A stretch of DNA of 64,000 nt from Paralvinella palmiformis (GCA_025642065.1 JAODUP010000126.1:128501-192500), one strand, 5' to 3'; numbered from the stretch's first letter, positions 45,936 through 58,034 are shown. Made by a program: numbers and translations. The notes: generated by a model from the letters alone, not told the origin.

Positions 45936-47443
45936 TGTTTATTTATTATTAAGAGTGACAGAAATGGTTGAACACGGTAAAGACGAGAAGATGATTGATC
46001 CTACCTCAGATCTGAGGTACACCAAGAGGAAAGAAGCACAATTTCAGCAAGCCAATGATACTATATCTGGATCACCCATCAGTGTAACATCCACGCCCAG
46101 CAGTTCAAAGTTCACCAGTGGATCATCCACCAGTGTACCCGAACAATCAACCGATGGATGGAACAAAAACATCCTAGAATGTCTATATTTCGATGAGCTA
46201 AATATTGAGGCAAACAAATTGCTGAAAGGAACTACATCGAATTTTGGGATACATACGTCATGTATAAGACATGAGACAAGATGGTATACATTTTATGATG
46301 AGAACTGTGTCTCTGATGTATGTCGTATGAAAAGCAAAATGTTTTTCCAACCAAGAGAAACAAAGATAGAAATATATGGTTTTGGATGACAGTCAATGGC
46401 AACATCATTTCTATCTCTTTGAAGGCCGGATGTTTGTGTGTTTCTGGAACATCTGAAGTTTGCAATGGCGTAATAGCTTTGATGTAACAGTTATTACATT
46501 TCTGCAAAGTGCTTCACTGTAATTCCAAATGATAAATCTAAGACTTCCGAATCTGTGGGATGGAACAGACCCAGAATTGACCTAAGACAGTTGTGGACGT
46601 TTCTATAAAGACGTCAAAATTGACCCAAATTCCATGTCATTGGACTGTAATCTATACGAAGCTCTTGTATCCCAAAGCATAGCCATTGATGCACTCTTTC
46701 TTACAGAGATCAAACGAGAAATGCGATGCAAGAACCCATTATTTGATATTAACTACATGTCTACAGTGGAAGTTATGTACCCACTACCTTAGGAACATCG
46801 GTTCCTATTAGTCCCATACGGCGCAACGAAAACTCAGATTCAGCCTTAACTTTTGGAGAACTTTATAGAAGGAAAAGGCTAAATTGTGACTAGTTAGTGG
46901 TGACAAAATTGACAAAACAGTAACCATTCACGTAACATGACTCATGCTCATAAACGTGGTCGAGACTATGAGGAAGTTCCGGTTCCCAGGTGCAAGAGGT
47001 TCACACATAATTGAGGTCATATGGTTGATGTGTCAATTTATGGGCCGGTGATAAGACTGCAGCACCCTATTTTTGATGCAATAGCTGATAGACGTGTTAC
47101 AGATGCTATCTATCACCCACACAATGGTATTCTAGAGATGAAATGGCCATACAAGGTCAAGGGAATCACTCCTCTTCAGACTACCAAATCACACTGTGAG
47201 ATTGTTAACAACACAACAGTGGTCTCATGAGATTGGAAAGAAACCAGAATTATTATTTCCAAGTACAGAGGCAAATGGTAATCGCTGATTTGCTATGGTA
47301 GGACTTCGTAGACTATACATTTAATGGTTTATTGGTCGTATCCAATTTGATGCAATATTTTGGCAGGACGAAGTAGTTGCAAATTCCTCAGCGCTGTATC
47401 TTAACCATTATATTCCAGCATCGAGCATTCCTTCTGTTTATTG
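45931..47443 (+). pseudogene. SWIM/YqaJ-nuclease-like gene, decayed
   Basis: Three coding blocks lie in order on the plus strand. (1) 45931-46389 holds a Ser/Thr-rich linker and YFDELNIEANKLLKG, SCIRHETRWYTFYDEN. (2) Near 46395-46480, TVNGNIISISLKAGCLCVSG then SEVCNGVIALM aligns with the SWIM-type zinc region (CxC ... CxHVAALL); here the His is lost. (3) 47021-47430 has YHPHNGILEMKWPYKVKGIT, matching the GLLEIKCPYS block of YqaJ/lambda-exonuclease-like domains. After frame changes it gives FNGLLVGRIQFDAIFWQDE, the usual second YqaJ block. The family is widespread in invertebrate genomes, often in mobile contexts. Frameshifts and stops separate the blocks, so the copy is inactive. Confidence 0.72.
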
Positions 47444-47746
47444 ATTCCATGTTTATGCCAAGTCATCCAGTCATTAGAATGGTATTCTAAGTAATGATAT
47501 ACGCTTTAACTTCCACGTTCTCGGCTGTATTTCTTGTATAATATAGAGTGATGTGTTGTAACCTTTTGTGTCTTTGATATGCTCATAATATTAAAGAAAT
47601 TATATAAAACATATTTTATTTTAATGCTATGAATGCACATATATGCCGACGCCATATACGGACAATTACCTACATATCTTACTGTCATACACTCAACAAA
47701 CTATACTTACATTGATTATTATTTGTAAAATGTCAGATTGTGATAT

Positions 47747-47749
47747 TCA

Positions 47750-47813
<64 letters not shown>
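47747..47813. repeat. ATT microsatellite
   Basis: ATT array of about 65 bp with one ACT interruption. Confidence 0.96.
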
Positions 47814-47814
<1 letters not shown>

Positions 47815-48245
47815 TTATCACTTAGCAACTCTAATTGGTATATAAGTGATATTGATAACAATTTTACATAACATATTATAGAGATATATAAATCAGGTAC
47901 ATTCGGCATATGTAATCCTTGTGTATCCAACATTTCTTGTCTGAACAATAAACTGAAATTATAGACCACTGGAATAATATCACGAAGATACATACACTCT
48001 ACATTTGATTGACCTTGGTACGTGTCTTAAACACGAATTATACACATTTGACATATTGGACATTTGTACTTCCGACATGTGCAGCGACACCATCATACCA
48101 TGACGATTAGGACAATAAACTGATATTATTGGTCGTTGGAATTAATGTCGGGAATACACATATACTCTTTTGTCAGCCCCTGATATATGTTGTTATGTGT
48201 GCGATTGGTCTGTCAAATAGGTGGAAGTTTCTTTACTTAGTTTAT
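47814..48245. other. Non-coding stretch
   Basis: AT-rich, nothing recognised. Confidence 0.6.
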
Positions 48246-48246
48246 T

Positions 48247-48247
<1 letters not shown>

Positions 48248-48286
<39 letters not shown>

Positions 48287-48308
48287 ATATATATATATAT
48301 ATATATAT
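48248..48308. repeat. CT + TA compound microsatellite
   Basis: CT array then TA array, immediately 5' of a SINE B copy. The same order and spacer occur at 26.6 kb in inverse orientation. Confidence 0.96.
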
Positions 48309-48322
48309 GCCTTCTCTCACTG

Positions 48323-48517
48323 GCAATAGGGGCGCCTCCGTGGTCTAACTGGTAGCGCGTCGGATCACAGATCACTACTAGCCGAGTTCGAATCTCGGCG
48401 TGGGTATATCTGAAGGGTGTTTCATCTTTGACTTCGCTTCATTACCTTTGGATGTCGATCGGTTGGTTTAGGCTAACATGTGCACAAAGGTGGCCGTAAA
48501 ACATCAATCATCATCAT
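48323..48517 (+). mobile_element. SINE family B, best-preserved copy
   Basis: GGGGCGCCTCCGTGGTCTAA, an A-box-like GTCTAACTGGTAGCGCG, a B-box-like GAGTTCGAATCTC, the body TCTGAAGGGTGTTTCATCTT and GTGGCCGTAAAACATCAATC, and a CAT tail. It may be flanked by TCTCACTG (48315-48322 and 48518-48525). The head is close to a tRNA but lacks a credible acceptor stem. Confidence 0.92.
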
Positions 48518-48519
48518 TC

Positions 48520-48816
48520 TCACTGATAATGATTTGTGTAGGGGAAATATATTGACATGTCATCTGCGAACGACTTCCAACGGACCCGGCCAAGTTTACT
48601 GTAATACCGAATAGTTCACAGGCCCCATCGTTCCAGGGATATGCTCAGACCTGATTGTCAGCTCGCTATCGGGTATGCTGTCTGTGTATAACTGGGAGAC
48701 AAACCCTAAATGGTCTGAAGGGATGTGGAGAATTCAACCTTTAATGGTGTTCCGACTGTTGTAGTTTGAGTAGTATTGTGACAGTAACATCAGCGGAGAA
48801 AGTATCTCAATTTGTA

Positions 48817-48868
<52 letters not shown>

Positions 48869-49520
48869 CACCTCAGATCATAGACTTTGGCCATGTTTCT
48901 ACTATGACAACATCTGAGGGCCAAATATAAACGCTAGATACTCTCAGATACGTGTAGCTAATCCAGGTTGTGCAAATTCTCTGTCCCGTTGACATGGACA
49001 TATTGCCGCGAAGTGGTTCTCAAATAAATCAACTCGTAATCTGATCAATGTTCGAACATATTCATCAAGAACATCAACTTTTCTTTTCTTTGTTCGACGA
49101 GCAGATCGATTCATCTGTGTTTCGTGTGTGTCTGTTTATTTGTTTATTTATCTGCGTGTTGGCCAAACAATTCTGACAAAGAGAATCTTAGACGGCGGTA
49201 AATATGACATTGTTTGGGATTATGATTGGGATTATGATGTTTATTCATTAAAATTCATTTAGTATTATTCTAAACCCTTAGTAATATGGGTCAATGGCCT
49301 AAGTAGCCTTCCGCAAGAACAAACTTTAAAGTCCCCCCCCCCAATGAGTCTATTTTTGCTAATATCTATATTGAGTAGTTTGTAAAATAAGATTAGTATT
49401 TCGTAATCTAGGAATCTCGTATGTAAGATAATTGTTTTATCATTTTCCTTGAATCGTTGCAGGCTCAAGCTACCTTTGTAGACATTGTCTTTTCTCTGGT
49501 AATTAGTACTCTCCTAAGAT
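48520..49520. other. Non-coding stretch with TA array
   Basis: TA array at 48822-48867. Otherwise unrecognised DNA. Confidence 0.65.
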
Positions 49521-49523
<3 letters not shown>

Positions 49524-49559
<36 letters not shown>

Positions 49560-49652
49560 CTCCCTCTCCTCTCTCTCTCATTATCTCTCTCTCTCTCTCT
49601 ATGTGTGTGTCTCCTTCTTTCTCTCTCTCTCTATCTCTCTCTCTCTCTCTGT
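49524..49652. repeat. CT microsatellite cluster
   Basis: About 130 bp of interrupted CT arrays. Confidence 0.95.
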
Positions 49653-50795
49653 TTTCGAAAAAAATATATGGGCTGTTCCTTTTTGTGTTCCGTATTTTCT
49701 GACAATTCCTTGCAATTCCCATTCTAATTAATATATTCTATCTTATTCTAAGTGTGGATGGCGACTATATCACATCAAGTGTATCTGGTTTGAGACTCTC
49801 AACAGTCTGTCATATAGATATATCCTTAATTTTTTAATTGGTAGTTCGCGACATTTGACTATTTTGATTGGAAAAAGAAATATGGAACAGCATATATTTG
49901 TCTTGAGAAATATTCTACCCGGATTGACCACTGTCAGTTATTCTGAAATCCTCCGGCTTAAAGTATCTGGAGCAAAATTTGCTATGTTTTGTAATTCTAA
50001 AATTTGGTCTCGGATATTTTTCTTTAACCTTTGTCTTCAATTAGTAATGTGTCGAAAGTCATCCTCTCTTCATTCTAGAATAAATATCCTTTTCTGGTAC
50101 ACAGCGGAAGACAACGGTTTACGTTACCTTTGTTTTGTCTTTGACCTGTCATGACCTTCTTTGTCACCTTACCCAGATCATTGAAATAAATCGTACAGGT
50201 GTATTAATACCAGATACGAAAAATGTCTAACAATAAGTGTTTATGTTATATTTTAATGATTGTTACACCGCACCGCGTCAAGGGTCATTTATGTAATTTC
50301 ATAATTTTAATTTTTACATTTCAAACTGATCCGGACTTGGATGTGGATAATTAAGGCTCCCTGTAGGTCGATACATGAATATTCATGAGCACATGACCTC
50401 CGTACTTCTCTAACCCATGCCCAGTGCGCTGGTTTGTTTACACAAAGTAAATAGCTTTTATTATTAGCAAAGATGAATACAGCTGACTATGTTTCTCATT
50501 TATGCGGCTAAAATTACTTGTTTTATCAATGGTGTGTTTTGTAAAACAAGATATGAGATGAATTATAAATAAGGTCTCGTTGATCTGACCCATTTGTTGC
50601 TATCGGCATTAATTAAACTACAGAAAGTCAACACAATTCTCTCTCTCTCTGTCACGTGAACGACAACAATATACCGTTTATGTATGATACAAATATACAC
50701 TATATTTGCAAATCAACGATTACAAAGTGTTGACACACATTGCTGAGAAGTTTCGCATTGTAACCTTGTTTTTGTCCTTGAGAGATCTAGAGATC

Positions 50796-50826
<31 letters not shown>

Positions 50827-51215
50827 CATCACTCTTATGATACACTGACTTTGATTGTTACAGTGTCTTGAATTTCATGTCAGATATTATTGTAGTAGCT
50901 CATCAACTGAGTTAAGTTTCAAATACAGACACTCTAAGGTGTACTCTTATGATGAGATGAATATTATCATTATGTCACTATCACAAAGAAAACATCTAAC
51001 CTGATACTTAAACAAGATACGGTAAATCTCTGATTTATAAACATAATATTTTGTGTTGTTAATTTATTAATAATTGTAATATTACTCTCACTTGTCAGAT
51101 GTTGTTGTTAAACTTTCAAATATCGAGTTCGTGTGTTTTATTTGAATGTTTCTTAAACAAAATTGGTTTGATAAATATCAATGTGCGATTCCCTTATCTA
51201 TTCCAGTTGACTATA
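49653..51215. other. Non-coding stretch
   Basis: A 99-codon frame (49855-50154) is of unknown nature. A TA array lies at 50795-50822. No family recognised. Confidence 0.6.
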
Positions 51216-51218
51216 TTA

Positions 51219-51282
51219 CAGGTTTGTGACAGGTTTGTGACAGGTTTGTGACAGGTTTGTGACAGGTTTGTGACAGGTTTAT
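51219..51282 (+). repeat. 11-bp tandem repeat GGTTTGTGACA x5.5
   Basis: Identical units in tandem. Confidence 0.95.
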
Positions 51283-52827
51283 ATTGCTGTATGGACACAG
51301 CTCTATTGTTTATGTTGAAGTTTTAGAGTCAATAACATTGATACGTTGACTGACGGGTTTGTTAAATTGCTGACTCATTCACGTACGCATGCACAAACAT
51401 ACACACACGTGCGCGCGTTCACACACGCGCGCACACACACGCACGCGCCCACACACACACAAACAGTTTTTCTCTATCTATCCTCTCTCTCTCTGTTCCC
51501 TTTCAATGCCTAATGGTATACATACGTGTATCTGTATAATATCCTAGGTATAAGGTAATACCTTATTGACGATCAAATCATCAATAATTCGCTATATATA
51601 TATTATAGGTCAGAGACACCCGTTAATTGTACCCTGAGAAATTCTAAAATGATTGTCCATTTCTCCGAACTAAGAAAAAAACCCTGAACATATCGTATCC
51701 CGAACGGCAGACATTTACACTCCAATCCGGATCGATATATAACAAAGGAATGAGTCATCGTGATAAAGATGGCCGAACTGATTGACGTCATCGAAATTCC
51801 CAAAACGTCACGGGAGGGAATTTCTATTAATTCGCCTTAATAAATGTCGGTAGTAGGAAACGGGAAAAAAAGCGTCAAAGATCAAATAAATTCTGCCTTT
51901 TGTCATTTCGTAAGCTAGATAATGGGAACACTGCCTTTGTTCGGAAGAATGCCACGTGATAATAGAAGGTTAAGGTAATCTCTCCATGTCTCATTGGCAT
52001 CCTGATTGATACGTGATGTATCATTTCCTGATACACCTAATTCAATATTGTGTTATTTATGTGTCATCAGAGAATGGATAAACAATATTTTATGCGTTTT
52101 GTATATTTGTTTGTTTTTATTTGTTTGTTTGTTTGTTTGTTTTAATTAAATACAATAAACGAGTAAACGCTAATGGAAATAATCTTTTCGATATTTTAAT
52201 TATATACAAAATACACAATATTAGAATCAAGATAAAAGACAATAGGTATTGTTCGTTTCAAAAACCTGCCATCAAATGGTGGACCAGTATAGGTGGGGTT
52301 CCTTTGCGAACATTAAATGATGGTTCACTGACTTATGCCATTTTTAGTGTCTTATATCAATATCTGAAATACGGTGGACACGCACATTAAAACGTGCCAA
52401 ACGCACAGATTGTTATATCTATATATCTGGGCATCAACTTGAGTAAAGGGTCACACAATAACAAAGAACTACTGAAAAGGTCATATGTATTAAAAGCACA
52501 CATAATCTCTAGCATACGTGATATATTCTGTGTACAGACGGCATTTTGGGAATTTAACTTGTTATTTTCCCGGAAAACATAAGCCTCGACAACACTATTC
52601 TAATTCAATTATTGATATTATTTGAAGCTGTTCCCTCATGTCTAAATGCTATTCTCAAATCAATAAGTTTCCCTTTTGATTTGGCTTTAAACCATTATTA
52701 CCACCGAACATACATTTGGTATTTTTATTGCCAAAGTACGGATAATCTCTGCATTATCCAATTCCCCAATCAACACCTCGCCAAAATTTAATCTTCGCCA
52801 ATATTTCTTCGAGATGATCTCATCTGC
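51283..52827. other. Non-coding stretch with AC/GC arrays
   Basis: AC and CGCG-rich array (51395-51463), TTTG run (52107-52141). Frames up to 89 codons (52121-52390) have no recognised family. Confidence 0.6.
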
Positions 52828-53582
52828 AAATCGTGTGTTCAATCACGTGACTGATAATTTCAGCCAATCGCATTATCGTCCACGTCATCCTTAGTTTAAG
52901 TCGACTGTACGGAGACAGCAGACGATAAATGTCTATTTTCTGACCTCTACCCGACATTAGTCTATAATAGATCAGACGACCAGACTAAAACAATGTCCAT
53001 GTTCTATTGTCTTGTTAGATAATGATGAGCCTTTTTATGTCTCCGATGTTTGTCAGTTTGTCGTCTCTGAGGAGAGGGGGGGGGGGTCTGAAGGAGGCTG
53101 TCCGATTCTACATCAGTCGAAAAATGGTACAGAATTGGAAGATGGTATTATAATTATGAATGATTATTGGTAATAATATACACTAAAGGTATGATAATTA
53201 GACACTGAACTCCACTTTGACGGATGCCACTTTCGAGATAGGGAACTAGGTGAGTAAGTGAGTGGGTGAGTTGTTTATCTAGCCTCGGAGGATGTCACAC
53301 TCCGGACGTATGGCAATTACCCGGAGAAACATCCCACAAATACATATATGTATCGGATTTGAGCCCACAGTTTGGAGCTTTGTGGCGCAATGATCTAATG
53401 TCGGTGCTATGGGAATACCTGAGGTAAGTAAGAGGATAGGAAATAACCGAACTCACTTCATCTGAGTGGAGTGAGTGGAGTAGAGTTTATTCCATTAAAA
53501 ACAGAAAAACAATTACATAAAACATTATTATAAGATGATTGTCGCTTCGCCTTTGTTATCTATTTGATCTTCTTTAAATAAA
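52828..53582 (+). repeat. Long inverted repeat, left arm (755 bp)
   Basis: The reverse complement recurs at 58455-59206 with about 94% identity by eye over the stretches compared. Examples are CCGATGTTTGTCAGTTTGTC, AATGATTATTGGTAATAATA and GAATACCTGAGGTAAGTAAG. Outer ends start AAATCGTGTGTTCAATCACG (left) and CGTGTTCAATCACG (right, complement); inner ends stop at CTTTAAATAAA. Similarity ends abruptly at both limits. The arm includes a SINE C copy (53225-53440), so it is not purely a transposon end. Confidence 0.93.
53225..53440 (-). mobile_element. SINE family C inside the left arm
   Basis: The minus strand shows a tRNA-like head with TCATTGCGCCACAAAGCTCC and GGGCTCAAATCCGA, then TTGTGGGATGTTTCTCCGGG and TAATTGCCATACGTCC, and a tail CAACTCACCCACTCACTTAC. 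The mirror copy is at 58590-58800. Confidence 0.75.
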
Positions 53583-53620
53583 GTATACAGAGTGGGCTAT
53601 GGTTTATGATTTCAAACAAG

Positions 53621-53804
53621 GGCACCTCCGTGGTCTAGCAGTAGCGTGTTGGACAACAGATCAATGCCACCCGTGTTCGAATCTCGGAGTGGGCATATCT
53701 GAAGTTTGTTTCATCTTTGACTTCGCTTCATAACCTTTGGTGGTCGCTCGGCCCATTTAGCCTACCATGTGCACAAAGGTGGCCGTAAAACATCAATTAC
53801 CATC
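53621..53804 (+). mobile_element. SINE family B with 8-bp target-site duplication
   Basis: Complete head, body and tail, flanked by CAAACAAG at 53613-53620 and 53805-53812. It sits 38 bp inside the inner end of the left arm and is absent next to the right arm. Confidence 0.92.
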
Positions 53805-54074
53805 CAAACAAGAAACATGTTTCCGTTTTAGAGGATAGTTTCCGGATTGTGATGATGCTGATCTTTTGATGGCTGATGAACATGCTTCAGTTACCACATG
53901 ATCTTATCCCTTGATGAGTTGTTATCAGTCTGGCAACAGGAGATTATCGTCCCAGTTTGACACTGAGGATAGTGCCTACTTCATACTTCTATGGGAGTTG
54001 AGAAATATAAGACTAACAACGCTAGGCGCATGACCAATGATATAGTATTGCATTTCGGCGCTAAAGTATGCGTA

Positions 54075-54195
54075 TGTGTCTTTGTGTGTGTGTATATATG
54101 TGTGTTTGTTTGTGTGTATGTATGAGTATGTATGTTTGTATATGCGTGTGTGTATGTATCTGTGTGTGCGCGCGCGTGTGTGTGAGTGAGTGTGC
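54075..54195. repeat. GT/GTAT microsatellite
   Basis: About 120 bp of imperfect GT and TATG units with a CGCGCG insert. Confidence 0.93.
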
Positions 54196-54398
54196 TGCAT
54201 ATGATACAAATTAACCCCTTTAGTGTCGAAGCACCCAGTTCGATTCGCCTGCCTTTGTTTATGAATTTCAGGTTTCTGATCCAATACGAACAGACATTAC
54301 TCCTCAAAGATATGGGACGATCCTCAAGATTGTGTCGAGAGCTAGTAGCGAGGATCTGTTACAAAACATTCCCTGACAAGCCGTAGATGTCATATACC

Positions 54399-54399
<1 letters not shown>

Positions 54400-54441
<42 letters not shown>

Positions 54442-54442
54442 T
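54400..54442. repeat. TA microsatellite
   Basis: TA array. Confidence 0.93.
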
Positions 54443-54855
54443 CTTACTGTTTAAAAGCGCGAATCATATTTGTCATCAAAGTCTGAGAATGTCCAAGATT
54501 GTCAGAGATGACCTTTTGATGTCAGCCGTGTACACAATGAGCTAATATGGAACAAAGAGTGTACTCTTAGGAGTGACTAGACTAGATCTAGTTACACATC
54601 TACATACTGACTTTTATGGAACATCCATTTGTATTAAATATGAAATGGTCTTGTTTATTATTTTGATATAAGATGAGCACCGAGAACTTTGGAGGTATTA
54701 ACCATCACGTTGCGTCATATATTATGATAATGAGCTATAAATATAGGATAACAAACAATAGGAACTCAAACATCAAGAAAAATATAATAATTGTCTGAGA
54801 TGAATAAATCTAAATATAAATGTCTCTTGTTTTCACAAAATAATTGTCACACAAC

Positions 54856-54857
<2 letters not shown>

Positions 54858-54896
<39 letters not shown>
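54858..54896. repeat. TA microsatellite
   Basis: TA array. Confidence 0.93.
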
Positions 54897-54898
<2 letters not shown>

Positions 54899-55115
54899 AC
54901 GATGTATTGTTAAACTACAGTTATGTATATAATCAAATATAAATGTGAAGTTAGTATAAAATATGTAAACGACAAATGCGCCATATTGTAAACAACCATT
55001 ACAAAAAATGTAAACAAAATCTGTGTTTACTTCAATGTGATAATTATTAATAATCTCATGTACAGATGTCAAAACCTGGAATGAGCCCTGAGGAACGAGA
55101 CCGACAAACGGACTT

Positions 55116-55129
55116 CCGCTAGATGGCGC
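55116..55129 (+). promoter_or_regulatory. CTCF-like motif CCGCTAGATGGCGC
   Basis: One mismatch from the CTCF core CCASYAGRKGGCRS, in a CpG-richer patch of the inverted-repeat spacer. Confidence 0.4.
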
Positions 55130-55247
55130 AGTCGTCGCGGAAATCCTCCATTCGCTTTGTAGTTGCGGAAGTAGATTCGTAAAAGTGAGATATACGGCAC
55201 ATTATCGTGTTGAGCTGAAATAAGACAATGTAGATAGTTAGAGGTAG

Positions 55248-55280
55248 AGGTAGAGAGAGAGAGAGAGAGAAAGAAAGAAA

Positions 55281-55311
<31 letters not shown>

Positions 55312-55313
55312 TT
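55248..55313. repeat. GA microsatellite
   Basis: Interrupted GA arrays. Confidence 0.93.
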
Positions 55314-55740
55314 GTTATACTACAATAACATATAGTGTTGTCCTGGTGAGCTACTATCCCGAATCAGCCAAACCGGTAACATAAAAACCTCATTCGATGT
55401 CCTGTTCTTTTGGTACAAAAACCACAAATGTTGTTTCAGTCACGACGATGAACGTAAAAAAACAGATCCGTGGTTGTTATAAAGTCTTAGAACACGGACT
55501 GTATCCTACATCCTCCCCTATATATGGATCTAAACCGGACATGGACTGCTAACGTCAGAGTGAAGTAGGTCATTGAAATGCCCATCCATTGTATTGGTTT
55601 CACTTCGCCAATCATAAAAAAGATCTTCACATCGTATTAACATTAACGTGAGCGATATGTTCACCATCACCGATATCACCACCTCAACAACAACAACAAC
55701 AACAACAACACCCCCATCTTGACATCAATGAGCAATTTAC
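55314..55740. other. Non-coding stretch
   Basis: CAA array at 55686-55711. No feature recognised elsewhere. Confidence 0.65.
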
Positions 55741-56580
55741 ACTAAGTAAACCCAGCAGGCTGAGCGTCACATTTTGTCGATAAGCCCGTAAACATAATGG
55801 GGGGAAAAACGATCTGGATACAATGGAGGGTTGGGTTCGAGGGTTGGGGAGGGGGATGAGAGAGTGGCACTTTACACGCTTTCTCTAAGATTGGGCGTCC
55901 ATGAGGAGAGCGAAGAAAAAATACCCGGGACCCGTCCGAGCGAGCGGGCGATAAATCAACTTGTTTACACCAGAGTAACTCATCGAATACCTTCACACTG
56001 CCAATGTCATTATATATATGCACGGAGCGAGAGAAGCGGCGAGTCCGTATTAAGAGGAACCCATTAACAAAAACGGTCATTGTGTATCCGGGGCTAAAAC
56101 TGGCTAACCAATCATTGATCATCGAACTATCGGTCCAGGGAGCGGCGCCACCAGGTGGTGGTACGTGGCGGCCTCTAGCGGCAAGAGAGTGCGTTCGCAG
56201 AACTGCACTCGGTGAGAGAGGGAAACGAAGAGGGCGCAACGATCGCTTCGATTGGCGAGTAAATGTATTCCGAGCATGGGGCCGATACGGCTTCGCTCGT
56301 TATCGGACCACGAAGCGGGACGCCTTATCGGCTCGGCTACAAGACGTCCGCTCTCGGCTGGCCTCGCCGCCCGGTCGCCTTCTCGGGCGAAGTTCGCCCG
56401 GAATTTATTCCTCCCCAGCGAGTTTCAAATATCAAAACTACAAGCTTCGTTAGTCGCGAGAGCGGCGCCACAGAGTTAGGGGGCAGCACCGCCGACAACA
56501 ATCCGTTATAGTTCAACTGTCCGCTGTAGGCCTGGGACCGACTAATGGCATATGATCCTCTCGCTGATGGCACAATGTTT
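55741..56580. promoter_or_regulatory. CpG-rich block within the inverted-repeat spacer
   Basis: The most CpG-rich stretch of the window, with long overlapping frames on both strands (55742-56239 minus; 56004-56453 plus) typical of GC-rich DNA. No protein family was recognised in any frame. A CTCF-like CCACCAGGTGGTGG lies at 56148-56161 and Arg-codon-rich CGAAGCGGG stretches at 56280-56420. It could be a CpG-type promoter, an enhancer or an undetected exon. Confidence 0.4.
56148..56161 (+). promoter_or_regulatory. CTCF-like / E-box motif CCACCAGGTGGTGG
   Basis: One mismatch from the CTCF core. It is near-palindromic and includes CAGGTG, the Snail-type E-box. Confidence 0.35.
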
Positions 56581-56608
56581 ACCTTTTTAGAGAATGGCCG
56601 CTTGAGTT

Positions 56609-56761
56609 AGTGAGAGAGAGAGAGAGAGAGAGAGCCTCGAGGTGTACGGCATCGAGCTTAGCTAATGTCCTGGCATGGAAATAGAATCAGACTGGATGAT
56701 AGAATGTACTGAGGGGAATTGTCTACATCTTTGGGGAATCTACAGTTGTCGAACCAGACAA

Positions 56762-56817
<56 letters not shown>

Positions 56818-56835
56818 GGAGAGATATGAGTGGAC

Positions 56836-56876
<41 letters not shown>

Positions 56877-56888
56877 AAAAACTCTTTT

Positions 56889-56926
<38 letters not shown>

Positions 56927-56930
56927 GTAG
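56609..56930. repeat. GA / TA / GATA microsatellite cluster
   Basis: GA (56609-56632), TA (56763-56800), GA (56801-56822), TA (56838-56870) and GATA (56893-56926) arrays. Confidence 0.95.
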
Positions 56931-56994
56931 ATAGATTATTTATATTTATGTTATTTATATTATGGGTGATTTAAATCGGAATATATAGATCACT

Positions 56995-57250
56995 GACATA
57001 GCCCAATGATTAAGAGCACTGGGCTGCAAAATCTCTGGATCAAGGTTCAAATCCCAGTAATACCTGTGTTTGGGAAATGTTTTCTTAGGTAGTTGCCCTC
57101 GGTCATATGTCACAGGTGCAAAAATCCCCAAAGTGCACTCACTCACTCACTCACTCACTCACTCACTCACTCACTCACTCACTCACTCACCACTCACTCA
57201 CTCACTCACTCACTCACTCACTCACTCACTCACTCACTCACTCACTCACC
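56995..57250 (+). mobile_element. SINE family C with long ACTC tail
   Basis: A-box-like TAGCCCAATGATTAAGAGCA, B-box-like GGTTCAAATCCCAGT, then TTTGGGAAATGTTTTCTTAG and CCCTCGGTCATATGTC, and a 115-bp CACT array (57135-57250) as the 3' tail. The array begins exactly where other SINE C copies have a short ACTC tail. Confidence 0.82.
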
Positions 57251-57529
57251 CACATTAATCAGAACATCAGAATCTTAAAGTATCTTATTGTCATGTTTGA
57301 TGTACGTTCTCAATCTCTTACTAGACTATTTTCAAATAAAATTATCTAAATCTACATAAACAATAACACCAAGGCTCTGTCATCTCAGACTATAGTCAGA
57401 TACTGAAGATCCACTCTGACAGTGACCATCTTCACGGTCTATATTATAAGGTACATTTATCTATAATGTACATGCAACTGATTATAAATACAATTACCAC
57501 AGATAGATAGACCGACATATAGACAAGCA

Positions 57530-57615
57530 GGCAAGCACGCACGCACGCATGTACGCACGCACGCACGCAGCCGCACGCACGCACGCACACATACACACAC
57601 ACTCACACACACAAC

Positions 57616-57652
<37 letters not shown>
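57530..57652. repeat. GCAC and AC microsatellites
   Basis: GCAC tetranucleotide array followed by AC arrays. Confidence 0.95.
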
Positions 57653-57744
57653 ATCGTTGAGTAACAGTAATGATTACAGCAGCCACAATAATAAAGGAAC
57701 TTTATAGTGATTACGGTATCTTTGTTTGTCATATCTGGGAGATA

Positions 57745-57838
57745 TGGTTCAGATACATACCACAAACACAGGTATCACTGTGATTCGAACCCGGATGTTT
57801 GCGGCGCAATACTCTAAGCTCTGCACTACGGAGCGAGC
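57745..57838 (-). mobile_element. tRNA-like SINE head
   Basis: GTGATTCGAACCCGG and GCAATACTCTAAGCTCTGCA form an inverted B/A box pair, preceded by ACCACAAACACAGGTAT, as in the SINE C body. Confidence 0.55.
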
Positions 57839-58034
57839 TCCGGTATCTCGATAGACTGGCACCACGTAATATTATACAATCATAATATGACACTCGCCAG
57901 GTGATGCCATAGACAGTTATTAGTCATCTTCATCTAAGAATTAAAGTCTCCAGTTATTTTCTATTAGACACTAAGAGTCTACTAGCTACTGCTAGGAGAG
58001 AGACATATGACGTAATGAGTTCTCTTAATCATTG

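Noticed and set aside
48329..48400. Intact tRNA gene
   Set aside because: A and B boxes are present but no credible acceptor stem, and the sequence continues into a body shared by six other loci, so it is a SINE.
55742..56239. 165-codon minus-strand frame as a gene
   Set aside because: GC-rich DNA with equally long frames on the opposite strand, no domain and low-complexity composition.
57070..57349. SLTH-repeat proteins
   Set aside because: Frames through the CACT tail of SINE C.
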